Assembly (NCBI RefSeq): GCF_007559435.1
Contig: NZ_VMBP01000003.1
Span: forward strand, 1-64,000
Direction of reading: 5' to 3'
Source: Ancylobacter moscoviensis
GTDB taxonomy: Bacteria; Pseudomonadota; Alphaproteobacteria; Rhizobiales; Xanthobacteraceae
DNA: 64,000 nt
Shown piece by piece: positions 25,415 through 35,220 of the stretch (the stretch's first letter is position 1; every line of letters begins with the position of its first letter). The translations under genes and the position numbers were made by a program. The notes under the pieces were generated by a model. The model was not told where the DNA came from. It saw nothing but the letters and a program-made list of their open reading frames with translations, and did not search any database.

Positions 25415-27433
25415 TTGGCGAGCCAGAAAAAAACGTGGCTCCTGTGCCTGTGGCCCATGCGGCGCCCGCTCGCGACACTGGTCGCGGTGGCGTCTTTCGC
25501 CGTGCCTGCCGTCCCGGCCTCCGCCCAGATCTTCGGCGGCGACCAGGACGCTTCCAGCCAGGAATCCAACTCCGGCCTGTTCGGCCCGCTGGTCAATCTG
25601 TTCAGCCCCCGCCCGATGGGCGATGCCGGCAAGCCTGCCCCCGACGCGACGCCGTACAAGGTGACGATCGAGGTGAAGGGCGGCGACAGCTCGCTGCGTG
25701 ACGCGGTGACGAGCGCGTCCAATCTCGAATCCCTCAGCCAGCGCCCGCCCTCCGGCGCCGCCGGCCTCGTCCGCCGCGCGCTGGCGGATCGGCGCGACAT
25801 CAATGCCGCGCTCTATTCGGCGGGCTACTACGCCGGCGACATCCGCATCACCCTGGCGGGCAGCCCGCCGGATGCGCCCAATGTCTTCGAGGTCGTGGAG
25901 GCCGCCCGTCGGCAGGGGCCGGTGCCGGTCCGCGTCGAGGTGACGCCCGGTCCGCAGTTCCATTTCGGCCGCGTCGCCATTCTCGACGCCGCCACCCATC
26001 GCCCGCTGCCCGACGCGCCGACACTGCAGCGGCTGCGCCTCGTGCCCGGCGAACCGGCGCTTGCCACCGCCGTCGTGAACGCGGAAAGCGCTCTCGTGGG
26101 TCATTGGCGCCGGGCGGGCCACCCCTTCGCCCGCATCGCCGACAAGCAGGTCACCGCCGACCATGCGACGAAGTCGGTCGATGTCTCCATTTACGTCTCT
26201 CCCGGCCCGGTGGCGACCTTTGGCCGCTTCACCGTCTCGGGTGCGGACTTCCTCACGCCGGGCTTCATCGAGGAGCGGATCGAGATCCCGGCGGGAACGC
26301 CCTATTCGCCCGAGGTGCTGGATCGTCTGCGGCGCCGGCTGCTGGAATATGAGGCCATCGCCAGCGTGCGCATCCAGGAAGCCGACAAGCTGGACGCCGA
26401 CGGCAGCCTGCCGATCCATATCGAGGTGTCCGCCCGCAAGCCCCGCTATGTCGGCTTCGGCGCCACCTATTCCTCCACCGAAGGGTCGGCCATCAACGCC
26501 TTCTGGGGCCACCGCAACCTGTTCGGCGGCGGCGAGACGCTGCGGCTCGACGCGCAGGTTTCCTGGTTCGGCGAGAAGTCGGAAGCCGTGCCGGACGCCG
26601 ACCCGTTCGGCTACAAGCTGTCCGCCGCCTTCGTGAAACCCGGCATCTACACGGCACAGGACGACCTCGTGGCGCAGGCGGCCATCCTGCGCGAGGTGAC
26701 GAACGCCTATGTGCGCGAAGCCGCCACCCTGCTCACCGGCGTGCGCCACCGCTACAGTGATCAGCTCAACCTGCAGGTGAGCCTCGACCTCGAACAGTCG
26801 CGCGTCGAGGACACCACCGGCACCCGCGACTACACCATCGTCGGCATCCCCTTCGAGCTGACCTACGACAGCACCGACAACAAGCTCGACCCCTCGCGTG
26901 GCATCCGCGCCTCCGGCGTGGTCGAGCCCTTCGCCTATTTCGGCGATGCCGGTGCGGGCCCGGCAATGATCAAGGGTTCCTTCGCCACCTACCACGCCTT
27001 CGACGAGGACAAGCGCTTCATCCTCGCCGGCCGCGTCTCCGCCGGCAGCATCTTCGGAACCGACCTCTACGACGTGCCGCCGCAGCGGCGCTTCTATGTC
27101 GGCGGCGGCGGCTCGCTGCGCGGCTACGACTACCAGTCCGCCAGCCCGCGCAACGCCGAGGGCGTCATCATCGGCGGCCGGAGCTTCTTCGAGGCTTCGG
27201 TGGAGGCGCGCGTGCGCGTCACCGACACGATCGGCATCGTGCCCTTCTTCGACATGGGCTCGGCCTTCGCGTCCGAATGGCCGGACTTCGACGGCATGAA
27301 GTACTCGGCCGGTGTCGGCCTGCGTTACTATACGGCGATCGGGCCGCTGCGCCTCGATCTCGCCTTCCCGCTCAACCCGGGACCCGAAGACGGCGACTTC
27401 GGCGTCTATGTCAGTCTGGGGCAGGCTTTCTGA
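25415..27433 (+). CDS. tamA: TamA, Omp85-family outer-membrane translocation/assembly protein
   Basis: TamA is the outer-membrane half of the TAM complex, which works with TamB in outer-membrane assembly and lipid homeostasis. The product (about 672 residues) has a signal region ending ASAQ near residue 38, three POTRA-like domains (about 70-330), and a C-terminal 16-strand barrel. Barrel marks include GFGATYSSTEGSAINAFWGHRNLFGGGE and RFYVGGGGSLRGYDYQ, the latter the Omp85 loop-6 VRGY-like motif. It ends in QAF. The best start appears to be TTG at 25415, spaced 4 bases from GGGGGGAA; ATG at 25457 has no ribosome site. The stop overlaps the tamB start (TGATG). Confidence 0.88.
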   Translation: MASQKKTWLLCLWPMRRPLATLVAVASFAVPAVPASAQIFGGDQDASSQESNSGLFGPLVNLFSPRPMGDAGKPAPDATPYKVTIEVKGGDSSLRDAVTSASNLESLSQRPPSGAAGLVRRALADRRDINAALYSAGYYAGDIRITLAGSPPDAPNVFEVVEAARRQGPVPVRVEVTPGPQFHFGRVAILDAATHRPLPDAPTLQRLRLVPGEPALATAVVNAESALVGHWRRAGHPFARIADKQVTADHATKSVDVSIYVSPGPVATFGRFTVSGADFLTPGFIEERIEIPAGTPYSPEVLDRLRRRLLEYEAIASVRIQEADKLDADGSLPIHIEVSARKPRYVGFGATYSSTEGSAINAFWGHRNLFGGGETLRLDAQVSWFGEKSEAVPDADPFGYKLSAAFVKPGIYTAQDDLVAQAAILREVTNAYVREAATLLTGVRHRYSDQLNLQVSLDLEQSRVEDTTGTRDYTIVGIPFELTYDSTDNKLDPSRGIRASGVVEPFAYFGDAGAGPAMIKGSFATYHAFDEDKRFILAGRVSAGSIFGTDLYDVPPQRRFYVGGGGSLRGYDYQSASPRNAEGVIIGGRSFFEASVEARVRVTDTIGIVPFFDMGSAFASEWPDFDGMKYSAGVGLRYYTAIGPLRLDLAFPLNPGPEDGDFGVYVSLGQAF

Positions 27434-30400
27434 TGCGACGCGCACTCCGCTATCTCGGCATCCTCGTCCTCGCTCTGGCAGCCCTGCTGCTGGCCGCCTT
27501 CGGCGTGCTGCAGACGCCGCCCGGTAAGGCGCTGCTGGCGAGCCTCGGCTCCTCCCTCGCCTCCTCCCCGGACCTCAAGGTCGGCATAAGCGGCATCGGT
27601 GGCTTAGTGCCGTTCGACATGAGCGTGGACGCGATCGAGCTGGCCGACGCCAAAGGTCCCTTCGGCCGGGTCGAGCAGGCCCGGCTCGCCTGGCGGCCGC
27701 TGGCGCTCCTCGCCGGCCGGCTCGACGTCACCACGCTCTCCGCCGCGCGCGTGGAGGTCGAGCGCCGTCCCGAGCTGCCGCCCTCCGAGGCGGCGGAATC
27801 CTCCTCCAGCAGTTCCTCCCTCGCCTTCCCCGTGCGCGTCGAGAATCTCTCCATCCCCGAGATCGTGCTCGGCGAGCCGGTGGTCGGCCATGCCGCCCGG
27901 CTTTCGCTCAACGCCTCCGCCGATCTCGCCTCGCTCACGCAGGGCCTGTCCCTCACCTTCGCGCTGGAGCGCCGCGACGCGCCGGGCAGCGTCTCCGGCT
28001 CGGTCGCCTATGCCCCGGAAAGCGGCCGGCTCGATCTCGACATCGGCGCGCGCGAGCCGGCCGGCGGCCTCATCGCCCGCGCGGCCGGCTTCGACGGGCT
28101 GCCCGAGCTCGCCGCCACGCTGAAGGGCGCCGGCCCGCTCGACGCCTGGGACGGCCAGCTTCGCCTCACCGTCGGCGACATCGCCGAGGCGAGCGGCGCC
28201 GCCGGCATCCGCGCCATTCCCGCCGGCCACCGCGTCACCTTCGCCATCGACGCCGATGTCGCCCGCGTGCTGCCGGCGAACATCGCCCCGCTGTTCGAGG
28301 GGCGCACGGAGCTCGCCGGCGCGGCGACGATCGATGCCGGGCGCAACATCGCCATCGAGAAGGCCACCGCGCAGGCGGCCGGCTTCAACGCCGCCGCCAA
28401 CGGCACGCTCGATGCCGCCGCCAACGCCGATCTCGCCTTCGACCTGACGCTGGGCGAGGCGCGCCGCTTCTCCGCCCTCGCGCCCGGCGCGACCTGGAGC
28501 GGCGTGCGCGTCAACGGCACCGCGAAGGGAGCGCTGAACGCCCCCGCCGTCGAGGCGCGGCTCACCGGCGAGGCGCTTGCTGGCGCCGGCTATGGGGCCT
28601 CCACCCTCGCCGCCACGCTGCGCACGATCCCGGCCGCCGACGGCAGCCTCGCCATCACCGCCGCCGGCGACGTGCAGGGGCTGACGGCGAGCGACCCGAA
28701 GGTGGCGGGCGCCCTCGGCACCGGCGGCACCTTCGAGGCCAGCGCCGAGGTGCCGGCCGGCGGCGATCCCGCCCTGACCGGCCTCACCATCCGCCTCGCC
28801 GCCCTCACCGCGACCTTCTCGGGCCGCGCCGGAACCCGCGCGGCGGACGGCGACCTCGACGTGTCCCGGCTCGACCTCGCCGCGTTCTCCCCGCTGGCCG
28901 GCCGCCCCCTCGCCGGACAGGCGACGCTGGCGGCGAAGATCGCGGCGAGCGACGATTTCAACCGCGCGAGCATCGAGCTGAAGGCCAACGCCCGCGGGAT
29001 CGCCACCGGCATCGCGCAGGTCGACGCCCTCATCGGCCGCGAGCTCAACGCGGGGGGCGCCCTGGCGCGCGACGGAGCGAACGCCCTGTCCGTCCGCAAC
29101 CTGAAGGTGGATGCCGAAGGGCTGGCGCTCGTCGTGGACGGCCGTATCGCCACGGATCTCGCCGACCTCACCGCCAATCTCGCGCTCGACGACCTCTCCC
29201 GCCTCGACAAGCGCCTCGGCGGCGCGCTTCAGGCCAATGCGGCCTTCTCGGGCACGCTGGAAAAGCTCGGCGTCACCGCCAGGGTTCTGGTGCCGCAGGG
29301 TGTCGCCGAGGGGCGCCCCATCCGCGATCTCGCGCTGGACATCGCCGCGAGCGATCTCACCGGCGCGCTCGCCGGCACGCTCAACCTCTCCGGCCAGATC
29401 GCCGGCAAGCCGGCCCGCGGCACCGCGGCGCTGGCGACCCAGCCGGACGGCGCGCGGCGCGTCTCCGGCCTCGACCTCGCCATCGGCTCGGTGAGCGCGC
29501 GCGGCGACGTCTCCGTCTCCCCCGCGGGTCTGGCGGACGGTCAGCTCATCCTCGCCGCCGGCGACCTCGCCGATATCGCCGCCCTCGCTCTCACCGAGAT
29601 GGCCGGCCGGCTGAACGCCGATATCGGCCTCTCCGTCGCCGATGGCCGGCAGAACGCCAATGTGAAGGCCAACGCCGCCAATCTGCGCGCCTTCGGCCGC
29701 TCCGTCGGTTCCGCCACCATCGACGCCACGGTGCGCGATGCGCTGGGCGTGCCGCTGCTGAACGGCACGACGGAGCTGCGTGCCGTCGACCTCTCCGGCG
29801 TCACCATCGAGACCGCCTCGCTGCGCGCCAACGGCAACGCCTCCGGCACCGACCTCACCCTCGACGCGCTGGCGCAGGGCACCACGCTGCGGGCGAACGG
29901 GCGGCTGGAGCCCCTGCAGGGCGGCGCGCGCTTCCGCCTCGACCGCCTCACCGCCGCGCGCGGCGGCGTCAATGCCGCAACGACGGGTCCGGCCACCTTC
30001 ACCCTCTCCGGCGGCACCGTCGCCATCGACCGCTTCGCCCTCGCCGCCAGCGGCGGCACCGCGACCGTCTCCGGCTCGGCCGGGCAGAATCTCGACCTCG
30101 CCGTCGATCTGCGCGCCCTGCCGCTGTCGCTGGCGAACCTCGCCTCTCCGGGGCTCAACCTCTCCGGCACGCTGGCCGGCAATGCCCGCCTCCGCGGCAG
30201 CGCGGCCGATCCCAGCGGCACCTACGAGCTGCGGGTGACGCGGCTGAGCAACCCGGACATCGCCAGCTCCGGCGCCGGCCCGTTCGACATCACCGCCAAC
30301 GGCACGCTCGGCGGCGGGCGGGCGCAGATCCGCGCCACCATCGCCGGCCAGCATGTCCAGGGCTTCACCATCACCGGCTCGGCGCCGCTCGGGGCCGGCG

Positions 30401-31692
30401 AGCTCGATCTCGCCCTGCGCGGCGCGATCAACCTCGCCATCGCCAACCCGATGCTCGCCACCACAGGCGCGCGCGTCACCGGCACCGCCAATGTCGACGC
30501 CACCGTGCGCGGCACGGCGGCGGCTCCCCGCGCCGGCGGCACCGTCCGGCTCAGCGGCGGGCGTTTCGACGATGCGGTGAACGGCGTCGCCCTTGACCAG
30601 ATCGAGGCCGTCATCACCGGCACCGACCGCTCCGTGACCCTCACCACCCTGCGCGCCCGCACCACCAATGGCGGCAGCGTGACGGGGCGCGGCAATGTCG
30701 CGCTCGATCCGAACGCCGGCTATCCCGGCCGCATCGACATCGACCTCGCCAATGCGGCGCTGGTGAACAGCGACCTGATGCGCCTCGTCGCCGAAGGGCG
30801 CGTCGGCGTCGAAGGCGCCTTCCTCAACGGGCCGCGCCTCACCGGCCGGCTGGTGCTGCGCGCGCTGGACATCAACGTGCCCGACCGCTTCCCCGGCGGC
30901 GTGCAGGACCTCAACGTCCGCCATGTGAACGCCGGCAAGCGGAGCACCCGCACCGCCCCGGCCAACCAGCGCGCCACCGCCGAAAACCGCAACGGCATCG
31001 CCCTCGACCTCGTCGTCTCCGCGCCGAACAACAACGTCTTCGTGCGCGGCCTCGGCATGGAGGCCCAGCTCGGCGGCGAATTGAAGCTCACCGGCACCAG
31101 CCGCGCCCCGGTGACGCAGGGCGCCTTCCAGATGCGGCGCGGCACCTTCGATTTCGGCAGCCGCCGCCTCACCTTCACCCGCGGCGACATCACCTTCACC
31201 GGCACCACCGATCCCGAGCTCGACTTCATCGCCGAGACCACCTCCTCGGACATCACCGCCCGCGTGCTGGTCTCCGGCCCGGCGTCGCGCCCGACTGTGA
31301 GCTTCAGCTCGACGCCGACCCTGCCCCAGGACGAGGTGGTCTCCCGGCTGCTGTTCGGCCGCGATGCGGGTTCGCTCAACTCGGGTCAGGCCATCCAGCT
31401 CGCGCAGGTCATCGCGCAGTTCTCCGGCGGCGCCAGCGTGCTCGAGAACGTGCGCCGCTCGCTCGGCGTGGACAGCCTCGAAGTCGGCGCCAATGCCGAG
31501 GGCACGGGCGGTCAGGTCGGCGTCGGCCGGCGGCTCAACGACAACATCTATCTCGGTGTGCGCCAGGGCACGACCGCCGGATCGAGCCGCGTGACCGTCG
31601 ATGTCGACGTCACCAAGAACATCCGCCTGCAAGGCGCGACGGGCGCCGACGGCTCGGCCGAGGTCGGCATCGGCGCCCAGTGGGACTACTGA
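27433..31692 (+). CDS. tamB: TamB, inner-membrane-anchored translocation/assembly module protein
   Basis: TamB spans the periplasm from an N-terminal inner-membrane helix (about residues 7-27) to TamA, and acts in outer-membrane assembly and probably phospholipid transport. The product is 1419 residues, within the family range. An AsmA-like N-terminal part is followed by hundreds of residues of Ala/Gly/Asp-rich beta-strand repeats that form a long groove. A C-terminal DUF490/TamB domain covers about the last 300 residues, with RRGTFDFGSRRLTFTRGDI, LPQDEVVSRLLFGRDAG and the end QWDY. The ATG overlaps the tamA stop by one base (TGATG), so the two are translationally coupled. Confidence 0.9.
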   Translation: MRRALRYLGILVLALAALLLAAFGVLQTPPGKALLASLGSSLASSPDLKVGISGIGGLVPFDMSVDAIELADAKGPFGRVEQARLAWRPLALLAGRLDVTTLSAARVEVERRPELPPSEAAESSSSSSSLAFPVRVENLSIPEIVLGEPVVGHAARLSLNASADLASLTQGLSLTFALERRDAPGSVSGSVAYAPESGRLDLDIGAREPAGGLIARAAGFDGLPELAATLKGAGPLDAWDGQLRLTVGDIAEASGAAGIRAIPAGHRVTFAIDADVARVLPANIAPLFEGRTELAGAATIDAGRNIAIEKATAQAAGFNAAANGTLDAAANADLAFDLTLGEARRFSALAPGATWSGVRVNGTAKGALNAPAVEARLTGEALAGAGYGASTLAATLRTIPAADGSLAITAAGDVQGLTASDPKVAGALGTGGTFEASAEVPAGGDPALTGLTIRLAALTATFSGRAGTRAADGDLDVSRLDLAAFSPLAGRPLAGQATLAAKIAASDDFNRASIELKANARGIATGIAQVDALIGRELNAGGALARDGANALSVRNLKVDAEGLALVVDGRIATDLADLTANLALDDLSRLDKRLGGALQANAAFSGTLEKLGVTARVLVPQGVAEGRPIRDLALDIAASDLTGALAGTLNLSGQIAGKPARGTAALATQPDGARRVSGLDLAIGSVSARGDVSVSPAGLADGQLILAAGDLADIAALALTEMAGRLNADIGLSVADGRQNANVKANAANLRAFGRSVGSATIDATVRDALGVPLLNGTTELRAVDLSGVTIETASLRANGNASGTDLTLDALAQGTTLRANGRLEPLQGGARFRLDRLTAARGGVNAATTGPATFTLSGGTVAIDRFALAASGGTATVSGSAGQNLDLAVDLRALPLSLANLASPGLNLSGTLAGNARLRGSAADPSGTYELRVTRLSNPDIASSGAGPFDITANGTLGGGRAQIRATIAGQHVQGFTITGSAPLGAGELDLALRGAINLAIANPMLATTGARVTGTANVDATVRGTAAAPRAGGTVRLSGGRFDDAVNGVALDQIEAVITGTDRSVTLTTLRARTTNGGSVTGRGNVALDPNAGYPGRIDIDLANAALVNSDLMRLVAEGRVGVEGAFLNGPRLTGRLVLRALDINVPDRFPGGVQDLNVRHVNAGKRSTRTAPANQRATAENRNGIALDLVVSAPNNNVFVRGLGMEAQLGGELKLTGTSRAPVTQGAFQMRRGTFDFGSRRLTFTRGDITFTGTTDPELDFIAETTSSDITARVLVSGPASRPTVSFSSTPTLPQDEVVSRLLFGRDAGSLNSGQAIQLAQVIAQFSGGASVLENVRRSLGVDSLEVGANAEGTGGQVGVGRRLNDNIYLGVRQGTTAGSSRVTVDVDVTKNIRLQGATGADGSAEVGIGAQWDY

Positions 31693-31699
31693 CGGGGCA

Positions 31700-32515
31700 T
31701 CAGGCCGGCACGGCCGTGCCGACCCCGTAGCGCGCGGCGGGATGGCGGAGGGAGAGCCCCGGCGCCATCCGCACCCGGTCGTCGACCAGCCTCTGCCAGT
31801 CGGCGGCATCCGGCAGCGCGGGAATGGTGATCGTCTCGCCGAGATCGAGCCCGGCGAGCGCTGCCTCGACCAGATCCTCCGCCGACATCACCATTTCCGG
31901 CGGCAGGGCCGCCTTGTCCATGCCGGCGCGGTCGAAGAATTCCGTGGCGGTCAGGCCGGGCAGCACCGCCTGCACCCGTACCGGGCTGTCCTTCAGCTCG
32001 CTCTGCAGCGACTGCGTGAGGGCGAGCACATACGCCTTCGTCGCCGCATAGGCGCCGAGGAAGTTCTCCGGGATCAGCGCGACCACCGAGGCGATGTTGA
32101 CGAGCGTGCCCCGGCCGCGCGCCGTGAAGGCGTTCACCGCCGCCACGGAAAGGCGCGTGAGCGCGGCGACGTTGAGCTGCACCATCGCGTCCACCTTGTC
32201 GGCATCCGCCCCGACGATCTGCCGCTCCACGCCCATGCCGGCATTGTTGACGAGCAGGGTGATGGCCGGGTCCGCCGCGATGCGGGCCGCCACCGCCCCG
32301 GTATCGGCCGGATTGCCGAGATCGGCGACGAGAAACTCGGCCTTGCGTCCGGTCTTCGCGGTGATGTCGGCCGCCAGCGCTTCCAGCCGCGCACCGTCGC
32401 GCGCGACCAGCGGGACGTCGTAGCCGCGCCGGGCCAGCCGCTGCGCATAGACTTTCCCGATGCCGCTGGAAGCACCGGTGACCAGGGCGGTGCCGGGAGA
32501 TGAAACGGAGGTCAT
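31700..32515 (-). CDS. Short-chain dehydrogenase/reductase (classical SDR)
   Basis: The 271-residue product is a cytoplasmic NAD(P)-dependent oxidoreductase. It shows TGASSGIG near residue 14, NNAG, the catalytic Ser in NIASVV, and YAATK with catalytic Tyr and Lys, all intact. The Arg/Lys pattern after the first strand hints at NADP, which is inference. The substrate is unknown. It converges on tamB with a gap of 7 bases and is divergent from the photolyase gene. The start ATG at 32515 has an AACGGAGG-type ribosome site; longer frames upstream are shadows. Confidence 0.88.
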   Translation of the reverse strand: MTSVSSPGTALVTGASSGIGKVYAQRLARRGYDVPLVARDGARLEALAADITAKTGRKAEFLVADLGNPADTGAVAARIAADPAITLLVNNAGMGVERQIVGADADKVDAMVQLNVAALTRLSVAAVNAFTARGRGTLVNIASVVALIPENFLGAYAATKAYVLALTQSLQSELKDSPVRVQAVLPGLTATEFFDRAGMDKAALPPEMVMSAEDLVEAALAGLDLGETITIPALPDAADWQRLVDDRVRMAPGLSLRHPAARYGVGTAVPA

Positions 32516-32668
32516 GAGAAGGCTCCATGGTTGCCGATGGCCGCCCGCACGGACGGCCAATCCTTTTTCATGACGATCATCATTAATATATCCGGCGACC
32601 GCCGAACAGCCGGCTTGATCTCCCCGCCCTGCTTTCCGGTAAAATGCGGGCAACGCTGGTGTCCCGTG

Positions 32669-34111
32669 ATGTCTTCCCCCTCCTGCGCCCTCGTCTGGTT
32701 CCGCGACGATCTGCGCCTCGACGACAATCCCGCCCTGAAGGCGGCGCAGGCGAGCGGCCGGCCGCTGGCTCTCGCCTATGTTCTCGACGAGGAAAGCGAG
32801 AGGCTGCGCCCGCTCGGCGGCGCGGCGCGCTGGTGGCTGGGGCGCTCGCTGGCGTTCCTTTCCGCCGCCATCGCCGCGAAGGGCGGCCGCTTGATCCTGC
32901 AGCGCGGCAGGGCGGGTGACATCGTGCCGGCGCTCGTCGAGGAGCTGAACGCCGCCGCCGTCTACTGGAACCGCCGCTACGGCGCCGCCGAGATCGCCGT
33001 GGACACCGCTCTCAAGAGCGCCCTGGCCGGCCGGGGCGTCGCGGTGGAGAGCTTCGGCGGCAGCCTGCTGCACGAGCCGTGGACGGTACGCACGCAGGCC
33101 GGCGATCCCTTCCGGGTCTTCACCCCCTTCTATCGCAGCGCCGGCAGGCAGGCGGTGCGGACGCCTTCGCGTGCGGACGATGCATGGTCCTTCGCCGGTT
33201 CCGCCCGGAGCGACCGGCTCGACGACTGGGCTCTGGAGCCGACGGCGCCGGACTGGGCCGCCGGCCTGCGCGCAAGCTGGACACCGGGCGAGCGCGGCGC
33301 GCGCGACCGCCTCGCCGCCTTCCTCGACGACGACCTCGCGGGCTACGCGACGCTGCGCGACCGCCCCGACCTCGCGCGCACCTCGCGCCTGTCGCCCCAT
33401 CTGCGCTTCGGCGAAATCTCGCCGCATCAGGTGCTCGCCGCCGTGCGCCACGCGGCCGACGCAGGCACGGCATCGCCCGCCGACACGGAGAAGCTCATCA
33501 GCGAGCTCTACTGGCGCGAGTTCTCCTACCACCTGCTGTTCCATTTCCCGGACCTCGCCGGCACCAACGTCAATCGCCGCTTCGACGCCTTCGAGTGGCA
33601 GGACGATCCGGCGTTGGAGCGGGCGTGGCGCAGGGGGCGGACCGGCTATCCCATCGTGGATGCCGGCATGCGCCAGCTCTGGCAGACCGGCTGGATGCAC
33701 AACCGCGTGCGCATGCTCGCCGCCTCCTTCCTCATCAAGCACGGGCTGACCGACTGGCGGCGCGGCGAGGCCTGGTTCTGGGACACGCTGGTCGACGCCG
33801 ATCCGGCGAACAATCCCGCGAGCTGGCAATGGGTCGCCGGCTCGGGAGCCGACGCCGCCCCCTATTTCCGCATCTTCAACCCGGTGACCCAGGGCGAGAC
33901 CTTCGACCCGGACGGCGCCTATGTCCGCCGCTTCGTCCCGGAACTCGCCGGGTTGCCGGCCGGGATCATCCACAAGCCCTGGACGGCGGCGCCCGAGGTG
34001 CTGCGCCGCGCCGGCGTGGTGCTCGGCGAGACCTATCCGTTCCCGATCGTCGAGCACCCCGCCGCCCGCGAGCGCGCCCTCGCCCGCTTCGCGCGCATTC
34101 GCGGGGATTGA
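32669..34111 (+). CDS. phrB: Deoxyribodipyrimidine photo-lyase (class I CPD photolyase)
   Basis: This enzyme repairs UV-induced cyclobutane pyrimidine dimers in DNA using blue light and reduced FAD. The 480-residue product has the N-terminal antenna domain starting ALVWFRDDLRLDDNPAL, and a C-terminal FAD/DNA-binding domain. That domain has ISELYWREFSYHLL, WMHNRVRMLAASFLIKH, and WQWVAGSGADAAPYFRIFNP, the photolyase signature. The ATG at 32669 is chosen because homologous sequence starts there. The antenna chromophore cannot be told by eye. Confidence 0.93.
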   Translation: MSSPSCALVWFRDDLRLDDNPALKAAQASGRPLALAYVLDEESERLRPLGGAARWWLGRSLAFLSAAIAAKGGRLILQRGRAGDIVPALVEELNAAAVYWNRRYGAAEIAVDTALKSALAGRGVAVESFGGSLLHEPWTVRTQAGDPFRVFTPFYRSAGRQAVRTPSRADDAWSFAGSARSDRLDDWALEPTAPDWAAGLRASWTPGERGARDRLAAFLDDDLAGYATLRDRPDLARTSRLSPHLRFGEISPHQVLAAVRHAADAGTASPADTEKLISELYWREFSYHLLFHFPDLAGTNVNRRFDAFEWQDDPALERAWRRGRTGYPIVDAGMRQLWQTGWMHNRVRMLAASFLIKHGLTDWRRGEAWFWDTLVDADPANNPASWQWVAGSGADAAPYFRIFNPVTQGETFDPDGAYVRRFVPELAGLPAGIIHKPWTAAPEVLRRAGVVLGETYPFPIVEHPAARERALARFARIRGD

Positions 34112-34188
34112 CGCTCAATCCGGTTGCCGAGCCGGTAATGGCCCACTAACTTCGTGGACCTTTCATAAGCGTAGAAGACACAAGCGCC

Positions 34189-35220
34189 ATGGATATCCGC
34201 AACGGTCTCGTCGAGGCGGTCGGCAACACGCCACTCATCAAGCTCAAGCGCGCCTCGGAAGCCACCGGCTGCACCATCCTCGGCAAGGCGGAGTTCCTCA
34301 ATCCCGGACAGTCGGTGAAGGATCGCGCCGCCCTCTTCATCATCCAGGACGCCGTGGCGCGCGGCCAGCTGAAGCCCGGCGGCGTCATCGTCGAGGGCAC
34401 CGCCGGCAATACCGGCATCGGCCTCGCTCTGGTCGGCAACGCGCTCGGCTTCCGCTCGGTGATCGTGATCCCGGACACGCAGAGCCAGGAAAAGAAGGAC
34501 ATGCTGCGCCTCGCCGGCGCGACCCTCGTCGAGGTCCCGGCGGTCGCCTACGCGAATCCGAACAACTATGTGAAGGTGTCCGGCCGCCTCGCCGAGGCGC
34601 TGGCCGCCACCGAGCCGAACGGCGCCGTCTGGGCCAACCAGTTCGACAATGTCGCCAACCGGCAGGCCCATATCGAGACCACGGGCCCGGAGATCTGGGC
34701 GCAGACGAACGGCAAGGTCGACGGCTTCGTCGCGGCGGTCGGCACCGGCGGCACGCTGGCCGGCACGGCCATCGCGCTCAAGGCACGCAACCCGGCGATC
34801 CGCATCGCGCTCGCCGACCCGTTCGGCGCCTCGCTCTACAGCTACTACACCACGGGCGAGCTGAAGGCCGAGGGTTCCTCGATCACCGAGGGCATCGGGC
34901 AGGGCCGCATCACCGCCAATCTGGAAGGCGCGCCCATCGACACCGCCTACCAGATCCCCGACGCCGAGGCGGTGCAGATCGTGTTCGATCTTCTGGAGCA
35001 TGAGGGCCTGTGCCTCGGCGGCTCCACCGGCATCAACGTCGCCGGCGCCATCCGGCTGGCGAAGGAACTCGGCCCGGGCCACACCATCGTCACCGTGCTG
35101 TGCGACTACGGCACGCGCTACCAGTCCAAGCTGTTCAACCCCGACTTCCTGCGCGAGAAGGGCCTGCCCGTGCCGGGCTGGCTGGAACGCAGCGTGGACG
35201 TCCCCAACGTATTGGTCTGA
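34189..35220 (+). CDS. cysK: Cysteine synthase A (O-acetylserine sulfhydrylase)
   Basis: This PLP enzyme makes cysteine from O-acetyl-L-serine and sulfide in the cytoplasm. The 343-residue product is slightly longer than typical CysK, as in several rhizobia. The PLP Lys is at about residue 44 in PGQSVKDRAA. EGTAGNTGIGLALV provides the TSGNTG-like substrate loop, here TAGNTG. GTGGTLAG binds the phosphate. Its stop overlaps the start of the alanyl-tRNA editing gene (TGATG). A sulfurtransferase gene follows, so the cluster concerns cysteine and sulfur use. Confidence 0.92.
   Translation: MDIRNGLVEAVGNTPLIKLKRASEATGCTILGKAEFLNPGQSVKDRAALFIIQDAVARGQLKPGGVIVEGTAGNTGIGLALVGNALGFRSVIVIPDTQSQEKKDMLRLAGATLVEVPAVAYANPNNYVKVSGRLAEALAATEPNGAVWANQFDNVANRQAHIETTGPEIWAQTNGKVDGFVAAVGTGGTLAGTAIALKARNPAIRIALADPFGASLYSYYTTGELKAEGSSITEGIGQGRITANLEGAPIDTAYQIPDAEAVQIVFDLLEHEGLCLGGSTGINVAGAIRLAKELGPGHTIVTVLCDYGTRYQSKLFNPDFLREKGLPVPGWLERSVDVPNVLV

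Noticed and set aside
27604-31809. A 1401-codon open frame opposite tamB
   Set aside because: It mirrors the tamB codons, is rich in Arg/Gly/Glu/Ala with no domain, and exists only because the GC-rich third codon positions avoid stops on the other strand.
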